Origin: a virus
IMG/VR virus record: IMGVR_UViG_3300044846_003939
Span: 1 to 27,938 of that record
Direction: 5' to 3' (one strand)
Length of the DNA: 27,938 bases
Below are positions 4,644 through 11,096 of the stretch, in pieces. The translations under genes were made by a program, and so were the position numbers. Numbering within the stretch: position 1 is the first letter of the stretch; every line of letters starts with the position of its first letter. The notes beneath the pieces were generated by a model. It worked only from the letters and a program-made list of their open reading frames with translations. It did no database searches and was not told the origin of the DNA.

Positions 4644-5381
4644 ATGAAAAACCTGTTATTACCCCTTGTGCTACTAGTTGGCTCCTTAAGCACCCAAGCA
4701 CAAACCATTTTTACTGAACTCAATATTCGTGGTGAGTCAATCGGTATAGAGTTGATGAATAGGAAAAATCAGGGTGTCTATTTCACCGTAGGGAGCAACC
4801 TGATCCTAAAGTCCCTAAAACTGCCAGAGATTACAAGCGAGGTGACGATTGATGATTTTTACTCAAGTGTAAGTTGGTATGGTGAGAACGGAGCATATCT
4901 ACCATCACTACCACCAGAACTGATCTTTACTAGTCCTGAATGGGGTAATGTCTTGATAGAAAGTGGATATTATGTTTCCACTTTTGAGATGACTACCTAT
5001 TGGAAATACTATCATCACGACTGGTTCGCAGTTGGGGGGATTATCCCTGTAGGTAAAGACAGGATCAGGATAGGTGTTGGTCTATGGACTAAAATAATCA
5101 CAGGGGAACAGGATTACCGATTTATGGAACAAAGAGGTAATGTGTCTAAATATTGGGATAGTTGGGAGGTAATAGGAAACGACCAAAACCTATTCGTAGT
5201 GGAATATACCCCAAGATTTAAGGACATACAGGTAACAACACCGATCTACGATAAGATCACCCGTCTTAACATAAATGCCTCCTATGTGTTTAGGTTATGG
5301 GGTGACTCACGAGATCCCAAAGATTTAAGTATTGGTATAAACGCCAATACCATAACTGTAGGACTACATTATCCCCTTTAA
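4644..5381 (+). CDS. Probable outer-membrane beta-barrel protein
   Basis: This 245-residue protein has a signal peptide (MKNLLLPLVLLVGSLSTQAQ; likely cleavage after QA, residue 19). The mature part has many alternating polar/aromatic strands (GVYFTVGSNLIL; RIRIGVGLWTKII; RLNINASYVFRLWG; SIGINANTITVGLHYPL), as expected for a small barrel of 8-10 strands in the outer membrane. The last strand ends in Leu rather than Phe. No named family was recognised. The start is fixed by the leader ACCCGTTATG (4637-4646); the longer frame from 4578 lacks a signal. It follows a secreted protein and a lipoprotein, making a three-gene envelope cassette. It may block or replace a receptor (superinfection exclusion), which is inference. 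Confidence 0.72.
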   Translation: MKNLLLPLVLLVGSLSTQAQTIFTELNIRGESIGIELMNRKNQGVYFTVGSNLILKSLKLPEITSEVTIDDFYSSVSWYGENGAYLPSLPPELIFTSPEWGNVLIESGYYVSTFEMTTYWKYYHHDWFAVGGIIPVGKDRIRIGVGLWTKIITGEQDYRFMEQRGNVSKYWDSWEVIGNDQNLFVVEYTPRFKDIQVTTPIYDKITRLNINASYVFRLWGDSRDPKDLSIGINANTITVGLHYPL

Positions 5382-5410
5382 GAGTCAAAATCCGTTTTAC
5401 CTTTTTTCTA

Positions 5411-5485
5411 AAAAAATCCTTTGATTAGTTTGTAACGGGTCTAATCAAGGGTAAATGACCTCACCAGAGATGGTGGGGTTTTTTT
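5411..5485 (+). ncRNA. Candidate small RNA with anti-leader hairpin
   Basis: Between the 4644 gene and the late promoter lies an 11-bp stem, CCTTTGATTAG (5418-5428) with CTAATCAAGGG (5441-5451), with one G-U pair. Its 12-base loop is TTTGTAACGGGT (5429-5440), and an intrinsic terminator follows at 5458-5485. The loop is complementary over all 12 bases (10 Watson-Crick, 2 G-U) to ACCCGTTATGAA, the leader and start codon of the genes at 3029, 3311, 3802 and 4644. The transcript could start from a weak promoter (TACCTTTT, 5398-5405) or be processed from the 4644 message. The structure is seen directly; the RNA and its function are inferred. Confidence 0.55.
5458..5485 (+). terminator. Rho-independent terminator ending the early region
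   Basis: ACCTCACC (5458-5465) pairs with GGTGGGGT (5472-5479), with one G-U, around a 6-base loop, followed by T to 5485. It separates the early genes from the late promoter. Confidence 0.85.
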
Positions 5486-5509
5486 ATTATGTTAAGTTCC
5501 ACCTCCAAG

Positions 5510-5541
5510 ATTGACTTTTCCTAAAAATGGTAATATTTATG
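5510..5541 (+). promoter_or_regulatory. Promoter of the late operon
   Basis: ATTG (5510-5513), a 20-bp spacer and TATTTATG (5534-5541). TTGACTTTTCC, one base, AAAA and TATTTAT are shared with the promoter at 858-889. It lies just after the early terminator and 17 bases before the first late start codon. Confidence 0.62.
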
Positions 5542-5557
5542 TAGTAAAGGGGAATTT

Positions 5558-6061
5558 GTGCGGACAACTAAAGAGTGGTTGGAACATAACTATAATGACT
5601 TAAGAGATATGGTATTAAAGATCATTAAGGACGACCAAAACATAGATGATTTTTACCACCATATTTTAGAGGACATATTGGTTAAACAATCCAAGATGGA
5701 TACTTTACCTGATAATGAAAAAAAATATTATTTCATCAGGATCGTAAAAAATCAGTATTACTCTAAAACGAGTCCATATTATTACCGATACAAAAAATCA
5801 CAGATCAAACGAGAGGATTTGGATACAAACCTAAACGAGATCCCTGATGATGTATCCCCCACTTTACCTGATATGGATTGGGTTAAAAATGAACTCAAAA
5901 ATCTTGACTGGTATGAACGGGAATTGTTCCTCTTATATATGGAGTTGGGAACGATGACGAAAGTGTCTAAAAAGACAACTATACCCCTTAATACGGTGTC
6001 TCGTCAGGTAGGGAACATAAAACAACATTTAAGAACAAGGTGGTATGCCCAAATTGGATAA
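5558..6061 (+). CDS. Sigma-70-like transcription factor
   Basis: The 167-residue protein has a C-terminal segment (about residues 108-160, WVKNELKNLDWYERELFLLY ... TKVSKKTTIPLNTVSRQVGNIKQHLR) that reads as sigma region 4: a helix, then a helix-turn-helix that would contact the -33 box. The N-terminal half (DDQNIDDFYHHILEDIL; YYFIRIVKNQYYS) resembles a reduced region 2 of ECF-type sigma factors. It starts with GTG at 5558, the only initiator close to the promoter at 5510-5541; the next ATG (5609) would remove part of region 2. As the first late gene it could redirect host RNA polymerase to late genes. Small sigma-like proteins of this kind are common beside terminase genes in Bacteroidota phages, and some may act in packaging rather than transcription. 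Confidence 0.72.
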   Translation: MRTTKEWLEHNYNDLRDMVLKIIKDDQNIDDFYHHILEDILVKQSKMDTLPDNEKKYYFIRIVKNQYYSKTSPYYYRYKKSQIKREDLDTNLNEIPDDVSPTLPDMDWVKNELKNLDWYERELFLLYMELGTMTKVSKKTTIPLNTVSRQVGNIKQHLRTRWYAQIG

Positions 6062-6281
6062 ACAAAAGGTCAAAATGATAAAGACCCTTTTACTTACAGG
6101 TGCGGTCACTCATAAAGAACTCGCAGAGTTAATGGGGGTCACACGAAGCACAATAACACGGATCGCCACGGGTCAAAGGTGGGGTGATGTTGTTGTTGAT
6201 AAACCCGAAAAAGTTAAACGATTAATTTATTTGGAATATGAGCCAGACGAAGATTGGTTTTTGCGAAACCTGTTCCAATAA
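6045..6281 (+). CDS. Helix-turn-helix DNA-binding protein
   Basis: A 78-residue protein with a clear HTH at about residues 17-45: TLLLTGAVTHKELAELMGV followed by TRSTITRIATGQRWGDV. The pattern 'LL-G-----ELA---GV--STI--I--G--W' is that of small phage HTH proteins beside the terminase genes. The start overlaps the sigma-like gene by 17 bp in another frame, so the two are translationally linked. It probably binds phage DNA, either at a promoter or at the packaging site. Its neighbourhood (sigma-like, TerS, ribbon-helix-helix) makes either role plausible. Confidence 0.75.
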   Translation: MPKLDKQKVKMIKTLLLTGAVTHKELAELMGVTRSTITRIATGQRWGDVVVDKPEKVKRLIYLEYEPDEDWFLRNLFQ

Positions 6282-6300
6282 ACCAGAGATCACATTAGGT

Positions 6301-6504
6301 ATGGAAAATTTTACATTAGAGGAACTTAAAAAGGCTTACGATAGGTCTAATCAGTCCCGATACACAAACGAGGAGCAGGCGTGGTTCTATAACCTCTATA
6401 ACAGGGTATTTAACACCACAAGAGAACCTGGCTGTGGTAAGTGCTTTGCGACGGTAAGAAAACAACTCGTAGCGAGGTATAAAAACTTGGCAGGATTAGA
6501 ATAA
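6301..6504 (+). CDS. Small CGKC-motif protein
   Basis: A 67-residue protein, MENFTLEELKKAYDRSNQSR at the start, with a helical N-terminal part and GCGKCFATVRKQLVARYKNL near the C terminus. The CxxC pair could bind metal or form a disulfide. ATG 6301 follows the upstream stop by 19 bases; a start at 6238 would overlap the HTH gene by 44 bp and adds a poorly folded segment, so it is disfavoured. Small proteins with a '-GCGKC/S----' C-terminal motif occur next to terminases in Bacteroidota phages, with function unknown to me. The stop overlaps the TerS start by one base. Confidence 0.62.
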   Translation: MENFTLEELKKAYDRSNQSRYTNEEQAWFYNLYNRVFNTTREPGCGKCFATVRKQLVARYKNLAGLE

Positions 6505-6905
6505 TGGAACGAAGGAAAGATGTGGATATATTCCACCATTATCAAACTGATATTCCAAAGATTTTGGACGAACATTTGTCGTTCAGGGAGTATGCGGAAT
6601 ATTGTAGAAAACAACACAAATTATCACAGAGGGTGTGTTCTCAAAACTGGCAGGGTATGTGGGAAATAATCCGTGAGAAATTTGTGTTGGAAAAAGACAA
6701 ACTCGTTTCTAAACACCTAAATCGTTATTGGGATCTATACGACCGAGCAATCACCCAAAGGGATCTAACCAACGCTCGTCAGGCTCTTAACGACATCGCA
6801 AAATTACAGGGTCTTTATGAACCCGATAAACTAGAGGTTAAACAGGACACCATCATAGAGTTTAAGTTTGGTGGTGACGATACGGATACGACAGATGAAG
6901 TATAA
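6504..6905 (+). CDS. terS: Terminase small subunit (putative)
   Basis: The 133-residue protein precedes the large subunit, separated only by a 56-residue gene. Its N-terminal half is helical (KILDEHLSFREYAEYCRKQH), consistent with the DNA-binding part. The middle (LYDRAITQRDLTNARQALND) forms the central oligomerisation helices, and the acidic C-terminal tail (DTIIEFKFGGDDTDTTDEV) would contact the large subunit. The stretch ARQALNDIAKLQGLYEPDKL is typical of small terminase subunits. It would recognise phage DNA and start packaging. The assignment rests on position, size and this pattern. Confidence 0.72.
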   Translation: MERRKDVDIFHHYQTDIPKILDEHLSFREYAEYCRKQHKLSQRVCSQNWQGMWEIIREKFVLEKDKLVSKHLNRYWDLYDRAITQRDLTNARQALNDIAKLQGLYEPDKLEVKQDTIIEFKFGGDDTDTTDEV

Positions 6906-7065
6906 ACAGACCCAAAATGGTAAGGAATATGTGTATGAATACAAAATGGTATTCCTTAAACCCGACACACATAAAAGGTTATTAAAATACAAACGATATA
7001 ACCATAAATCTATCAACGATATTGTAAGTCAGTTGATAAGTTTTTACGAGGATCAACATAAATGA
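6895..7065 (+). CDS. Ribbon-helix-helix-like protein, 56 residues
   Basis: The protein starts MKYKQTQNGKEYVYEYKMVF. It contains a strand-like MVFLKPDTHKRLLKYKRY followed by HKSINDIVSQLISFYEDQHK, matching the 'V-L-PDTH--L---K-----SINDIV--LI--Y' pattern of small ribbon-helix-helix proteins, which bind DNA as dimers. ATG 6895 overlaps the TerS end by 11 bp; a GTG at 6868 would lengthen the overlap without adding recognisable sequence. Its stop TGA overlaps the terminase ATG (ATGA). It may regulate the late operon or assist packaging. Confidence 0.62.
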   Translation: MKYKQTQNGKEYVYEYKMVFLKPDTHKRLLKYKRYNHKSINDIVSQLISFYEDQHK

Positions 7066-8288
7066 TTGTAAAAGGATTTACCCCCCATAAACATCAAAAA
7101 AAGGTCATCAAGGAAATAGAAAATCCTGATGTAAAATATGTGGTTTTAACAACGGGTCGTCAGTATGGTAAAACCATATTGGCGCAGAACCTTTTGTTAA
7201 AATGGGGCTTAACGAACCCTAAAAGCGTATTGATGTGGGTAAGTCCTGTATATAGTCAAAGTAGAAAAGTGTTTCAGGATCTAATAAAGGCAATCCAACA
7301 CACGGATCTATTGGAGGAAATAAATAAAACCAACCTAACAATCAAATTCATCAACGGTAGTGTGATCCATTTTAAGAGTGCTGAAAGGGCTGACTCACTA
7401 CGAGGTATGACCCTAAACTATTTGATTATTGATGAGGCGGCATTTATCAAAGATAATGTATGGAATTTGGTATTAAAACCTACGATTTTGGTGAAAGGTA
7501 AAAAGGTATTATTCATATCAACCCCCAAAGGAAAAAACTACCTGTATGGACTAGCGATGAGGGGGCTTGACGATGACCAGAAACAATACAAATGGATCAA
7601 GGGGACTAGTTACGATACACCCTATATTTCACCACAGGAGTTGGACGAGGCGAGAAACACCTTACCAGAGGAAATCTACAAACAGGAAATAATGGGTGAG
7701 TTTATAGATAGTGGGGGTGAGGTCTTTAAGCACCTTGATAAGTTCTGTGTATTGACTCATTTTACCCCCAAGATACAAGGGATCAAATATTATGCGGGGG
7801 TGGATTTCGGTAGGCAGAACGACTACACGGCTCTAACGATTTTTGACGATAAGGGAAATGTCGTTTATGCGTGGAGGGAACGACAGAAGCCGTGGAAAGA
7901 GATTTTGGATCATCTAGTAATCAAACTAAAAGAATACGAGGCACAGGTTCAGGTGGAGGTAAATAGTATCGGTGATGTCTTATACGAGGAGTTGGAAAAG
8001 AAATGGAATAAAGTAGAACCATTTATCACCACCAACACAAGTAAAAGTGAAATCATAGAGGAGTTGATCTATGGGTTAAACGAGGGGGAAATCAAACTAC
8101 CGACCAAAGAGGTTTATGCCCCCCTGTATAACGAAATGGGTTCATATTCGTATGAATATTCACTAAAGACACGAAAGGTCAAATACGGAGCAATTGAGGG
8201 GGCACACGATGATACGGTTATGTCCCTGGCGATTGCCTACAACACATTTAAGAAAAGAAAATCCAAAGGGACTTATTATGTCTATTAG
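7062..8288 (+). CDS. terL: Terminase large subunit
   Basis: This 408-residue packaging motor and nuclease has all expected parts. The Walker A motif is GRQYGKT (residues 32-38), Walker B is YLIIDEA (120-126), and the coupling motif is FISTP (151-155). The RNase H-like nuclease domain starts at AGVDFGRQNDYTAL (245-258, Asp248), continues with VEVNSIGDV (298-306, Glu299), and ends with AHDDTVMSLA (381-390, Asp383/Asp384). It pumps DNA into the prohead through the portal and cuts the concatemer. The length is somewhat short for the family but no motif is missing. It overlaps the RHH gene by 4 bp. The portal gene is unusually far away, about 18 kb downstream. Confidence 0.95.
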   Translation: MIVKGFTPHKHQKKVIKEIENPDVKYVVLTTGRQYGKTILAQNLLLKWGLTNPKSVLMWVSPVYSQSRKVFQDLIKAIQHTDLLEEINKTNLTIKFINGSVIHFKSAERADSLRGMTLNYLIIDEAAFIKDNVWNLVLKPTILVKGKKVLFISTPKGKNYLYGLAMRGLDDDQKQYKWIKGTSYDTPYISPQELDEARNTLPEEIYKQEIMGEFIDSGGEVFKHLDKFCVLTHFTPKIQGIKYYAGVDFGRQNDYTALTIFDDKGNVVYAWRERQKPWKEILDHLVIKLKEYEAQVQVEVNSIGDVLYEELEKKWNKVEPFITTNTSKSEIIEELIYGLNEGEIKLPTKEVYAPLYNEMGSYSYEYSLKTRKVKYGAIEGAHDDTVMSLAIAYNTFKKRKSKGTYYVY

Positions 8289-8325
8289 GATAAAATAAAA
8301 ACTATTAAAAATGATATTTTAGATT

Positions 8326-9024
8326 ATGGAGAAAACCATTATAGAATACGGTGGGGTGGATTATGAAATCACCGAACCAACTATACACCTTTGGAACAAA
8401 TTGGCTCTGCTTAAAGATTTGGAAACAAACGAGGAATTCGCAATCACCCTGATTAGTTTGACTACGGGGTTAGATCGTGAGGAAATTAATAAGGCTGATT
8501 GGTTCAGTATCGTTCAGGCGAGCGAGGCGTTAAGTGAATTCCTACTAAACCAAGCCAACAAGTTCCATTATGAGTTTGAATTCCAAGATCAAAAATATCG
8601 GTTCATAGACCTTAATAATCTAACCTTTGGGGAGTTTATAGATATTGATGAGTTCTTACGCCAGACCCCCTTAAAAAAACAAACTGAACTACATTTTTTG
8701 ATGGCTCTGTTGTATCGTGAGGTTGATGAAAACGGAAACCTTACACCATACGATGCCTCCAAGTTAGAGGACAGGGCAAACAAGTTTAAATTTCTATCAA
8801 TCAAATACCTCAACGGTGCTCTGGTTTTTTTTTCAATTTTAGAAACCATATTGTTAAAAAATACCCCCTTGTCTTTGGTGAGGAAGGTGAAGTGGAAAAT
8901 GAAAAAGATAGTCAAAACAATTTCACAACATTTTGGAGGTGGTATTCGGCAATCTATTTTCTGGCTGGAGGGGATATACTTAAATTTAACAAGGTTGGTG
9001 AAACGCCCCTTACGCAAGCACTAA
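8326..9024 (+). CDS. Tail-assembly-chaperone-like protein, zero-frame form
   Basis: Without frameshifting, translation continues to TAA at 9024 and gives 232 residues. The first 179 are shared with the long form. The last 53 (from [18 protein letters not shown] on) are basic and lack the composition of the rest, which suggests they are tolerated or are an artefact rather than a selected domain. In known G/GT systems the short form is the abundant product and has no special C-terminal extension. Confidence 0.5.
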   Translation: MEKTIIEYGGVDYEITEPTIHLWNKLALLKDLETNEEFAITLISLTTGLDREEINKADWFSIVQASEALSEFLLNQANKFHYEFEFQDQKYRFIDLNNLTFGEFIDIDEFLRQTPLKKQTELHFLMALLYREVDENGNLTPYDASKLEDRANKFKFLSIKYLNGALVFFSILETILLKNTPLSLVRKVKWKMKKIVKTISQHFGGGIRQSIFWLEGIYLNLTRLVKRPLRKH

Positions 9025-9104
9025 ATTTCTTGACCTACACCTATGACCTTGAGAGAGAAAAAAACCGACAGATAAAAAAACTTACAAATGGCTCAATACT
9101 ATAA
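8326..9104 (+). CDS. Tail-assembly-chaperone-like protein, long form by -1 frameshift
   Basis: The first 179 codons (8326-8862) encode [20 protein letters not shown] ... [19 protein letters not shown], a domain resembling tail assembly chaperones. After the A-run at 8856-8861 the sensible sequence moves to the -1 frame: [18 protein letters not shown], then [19 protein letters not shown] and a stop at 9102-9104. That tail is acidic and well composed, while the zero-frame tail is a very basic random-looking sequence. A slip at A-AAA-AAT (8856-8862) gives a product of about 259 residues, as in the gpG/gpGT arrangement of many siphoviruses. A base-calling error in the A-run is the main alternative. 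Unusually, the gene lies far from the tape measure. Confidence 0.6.
8856..8862 (+). other. Putative -1 ribosomal slippery heptamer
   Basis: A-AAA-AAT fits X-XXY-YYZ in the zero frame (tta aaa aat). A second candidate, a run of nine T at 8825-8833, lies upstream of where the protein sequence still makes sense in the zero frame, so it is less likely. No strong downstream stem was found by eye. Confidence 0.45.
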
Positions 9105-9837
9105 TCTAAAAAACATACTTGATGACCTGAAATTAATTCAGCGCCAGCACAAGATGTTAAACTCATTTGGAACGGGGGATATTACACAACTTATTTACCT
9201 CACTCAAGACAACGATAAGAAACCAAATACGAGTTGGGCAGCACCGATTTACCCTCTACTTTATGTAATCCCCCAACAGATACAAAGGGAGGAAAATTTT
9301 GTGACCTATAATCTATCGGTAATCTGTGCGGACAAACTCAATACCAAAAACTTTGAAAACGAAATTGATGCCTCAAGTGATACGGCACAGATCTTAAGTG
9401 ATGTCCTTGCGCAATTCAAATATTCGGTGACGACAAGTCAGGGAAATTATTACTCAAAATACGACCTGAACTTACCCTCGTCTATGAACTATTTTAGTGA
9501 GCGGTATGACGATATTTTGGTGGGTTGGACTATGAACCTACAGGTGATCGTTAGTGATCCATTAAATAGATGTTTGGCTCCTTTTGATCCGTTCCCTGTG
9601 ACCCCAAGTAATACTCCAACGAATACACCGACCCCAACGATCACTCAAACGAATACACCGACCCCAACGATCACTCCAAGTATCACACCGACCTTTACAC
9701 CAACCCCAAGTATAACACCAACCTACACACCAACACATACACCGACGCCTACGCCCCCAACTGAATATTATATTTTAGATGAGACAGGGGATATATTAGA
9801 AACCGAAGGTGGAGATCTAATAGAATACGAACATTAA
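9088..9837 (+). CDS. Tail-terminator-like protein with Thr-Pro linker and C-terminal tag
   Basis: The 249-residue protein has two parts. Residues 1-170 ([20 protein letters not shown] ... [20 protein letters not shown]) have the length and strand-helix character of tail terminator or tail completion proteins. Residues about 171-223 are a low-complexity Thr-Pro repeat ([17 protein letters not shown] ...), encoded in part by a 30-bp tandem repeat. The last 24 residues ([20 protein letters not shown]...) are a small acidic module seen at the C termini of marine phage structural proteins. A linker plus tag on a tail-terminator-like protein would project outward from the virion and could bind host glycans. 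Its start overlaps the frameshifted gene's end by 17 bp. Confidence 0.62.
   Translation: MAQYYNLKNILDDLKLIQRQHKMLNSFGTGDITQLIYLTQDNDKKPNTSWAAPIYPLLYVIPQQIQREENFVTYNLSVICADKLNTKNFENEIDASSDTAQILSDVLAQFKYSVTTSQGNYYSKYDLNLPSSMNYFSERYDDILVGWTMNLQVIVSDPLNRCLAPFDPFPVTPSNTPTNTPTPTITQTNTPTPTITPSITPTFTPTPSITPTYTPTHTPTPTPPTEYYILDETGDILETEGGDLIEYEH
9618..9676 (+). repeat. 30-bp tandem repeat coding for Thr-Pro linker
   Basis: 29 identical bases at 9618-9646 and 9648-9676 (period 30) give two copies of a ten-residue Thr-Pro-Asn unit. Such units expand and contract by slippage or recombination. Confidence 0.85.
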
Positions 9838-9851
9838 AAAAAACAACACAA

Positions 9852-10856
9852 ATGGCAAACAGAAAAATTAGTCAATTAACAGGAACGACAACCACGACTG
9901 TAAATGATTATTTTATTAAAAATAATAGTGGTGAAACTGAAACCAATAAGGTTCAGGTTAAGAACGCTATTGGACTCACCAACGGATCGGGTGCCAATAG
10001 TATAAAATCGGCATCATTTTTAACAGCAGTCCCCGCAGATGTATCGGGACTAAATGCTGTGGGAATTGGTAATGATTGTGAGGCTCGTGCGGACTATTCC
10101 ACGGCACTTGGATTTAGAGCAGAGGTCTTTGACTCCATTAGAGAATACGGAACGGCAATCGGTGCGAACACTAGGGTCGCTCAATACTCAACTCACATAG
10201 GATCAGGTGGTTCTGCGGTGGGGGCAGAGTGCTTTGCGGGTGGATACAACACACAGGTTTCAGGTAGTAGAGCGGTTGGTTTAGGATACGACAACAGGGC
10301 TCAAGGCTCACCATCAGTCGCAATAGGTGATCGGGTTACGGCATCAGCAAATTTTAGTATAGGTATTGGATCAAGTCTAAATGCCAGCGCAGCGAGCGCG
10401 ATATGTATTGGTGATCAAAACACAGCATCAGCAGTGGGAGCCGTGGCAATTGGAAATAATGTTGATTCCACACACATAAACGCAGTAGGTCTAAATGTGG
10501 ATACATCTTTCTCATCCACAACTCACACTAATCACATTTTTACTAAAGGTTCTAGAGGTATTCAGGCAAGTAGTAAATCAGGTAATATTACCATAGATGG
10601 TGAGGACACAAATATCGGTAGAACAACCACCACACTCGCATCAAATATATCGGTCACTTTTACAAACTTAAGAGACGGATTTACCTATGAAATTTTCTTT
10701 AGTTCCAGTAGTTTTGATGTAACAAGTGTTGTATCAACAGGACTTACACAAAGATATTCAGGAGGATCACAACTTTCTATAAGTGGATCAACACGCGCTC
10801 GTTGGGAGTGTATTAGAGTTGGGACTCAACTTTACATAAATCAAACATTATATTAA
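9852..10856 (+). CDS. Tail fibre with YadA-like head repeats
   Basis: This is a 334-residue protein. After an N-terminal attachment part (MANRKISQLTGTTTTTVNDY), residues about 65-217 are a series of 14-18-residue repeats with the pattern 'AVGIG---A-A--STALG--A', for example NAVGIGNDCEARADYSTALG, GTAIGANTRV, RAVGLGYDNRAQGSPSVAIG and GAVAIGNN. This is the left-handed beta-roll of trimeric autotransporter (YadA-type) heads, so the protein is probably a trimer. Residues 240-334 form a beta-rich C-terminal domain (ITIDGEDTNIGRTTTTLASN). It is a strong candidate for a receptor-binding or adhesion fibre. It follows the tail-terminator-like gene and precedes neck proteins. Confidence 0.75.
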   Translation: MANRKISQLTGTTTTTVNDYFIKNNSGETETNKVQVKNAIGLTNGSGANSIKSASFLTAVPADVSGLNAVGIGNDCEARADYSTALGFRAEVFDSIREYGTAIGANTRVAQYSTHIGSGGSAVGAECFAGGYNTQVSGSRAVGLGYDNRAQGSPSVAIGDRVTASANFSIGIGSSLNASAASAICIGDQNTASAVGAVAIGNNVDSTHINAVGLNVDTSFSSTTHTNHIFTKGSRGIQASSKSGNITIDGEDTNIGRTTTTLASNISVTFTNLRDGFTYEIFFSSSSFDVTSVVSTGLTQRYSGGSQLSISGSTRARWECIRVGTQLYINQTLY

Positions 10857-10860
10857 AAAA

Positions 10861-11091
10861 ATGAAAATACAAATTAAACCTGTAGTTAGAGAACTTACGA
10901 TACTCAATATCGTTGGTGTAAATGTATCGTTAGACAACTCTGCGATCGTTTCAGTTTCACTTATGAGTGAGGATAATATCAGTCAATCTTTTACCCTTTA
11001 TATGGACGCACAGACCTACGCAAATTGGGGCTCAACGGACTCTTATGTGGTGGATTGGGTGATGGCTCAACTTGGACTACAACCTGCGTAA
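10861..11091 (+). CDS. Hypothetical small virion-region protein
   Basis: A 76-residue protein, MKIQIKPVVRELTILNIVGV at the start, mainly beta-strand in its first half (VNVSLDNSAIVSVSLMSED) and helical at the end (YVVDWVMAQLGLQPA). It lies 4 bases after the fibre gene and 5 bases before the gp10-like gene, so it is translated as part of the tail block. It is too short for a tail tube. It may be a fibre chaperone or a small tip protein, with no direct evidence. Confidence 0.65.
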   Translation: MKIQIKPVVRELTILNIVGVNVSLDNSAIVSVSLMSEDNISQSFTLYMDAQTYANWGSTDSYVVDWVMAQLGLQPA

Positions 11092-11096
11092 AATAG

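Noticed and set aside
5377-5405. A full promoter for the candidate small RNA
   Set aside because: TACCTTTT fits partly, but the upstream TTTA is only 17 bp away and is not TTTG; it is mentioned only as a weak possibility and not listed as a feature.
6238-6300. An earlier ATG at 6238 for the small CGKC protein
   Set aside because: It overlaps the HTH gene by 44 bp and adds a segment that is just that gene read in another frame; ATG 6301 is well placed.
8825-8833. A run of nine T as the frameshift site
   Set aside because: The zero-frame protein still looks right after it ([11 protein letters not shown]), so the change of frame must come later, at the A-run.
8589-9017. A 142-codon open frame on the minus strand
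   Set aside because: It is the complement of the chaperone-like gene, has no leader or promoter, and its sequence has the composition of an antisense frame.
9600-9760. Regular short repeats resembling a CRISPR array
   Set aside because: The repeats are in frame with a gene, encode Thr-Pro units, and have no unique spacers of constant length.
10045-10500. Repeats in the tail fibre as a diversity-generating element
   Set aside because: No reverse transcriptase or template repeat is present; the repeats fit the YadA-type fold.
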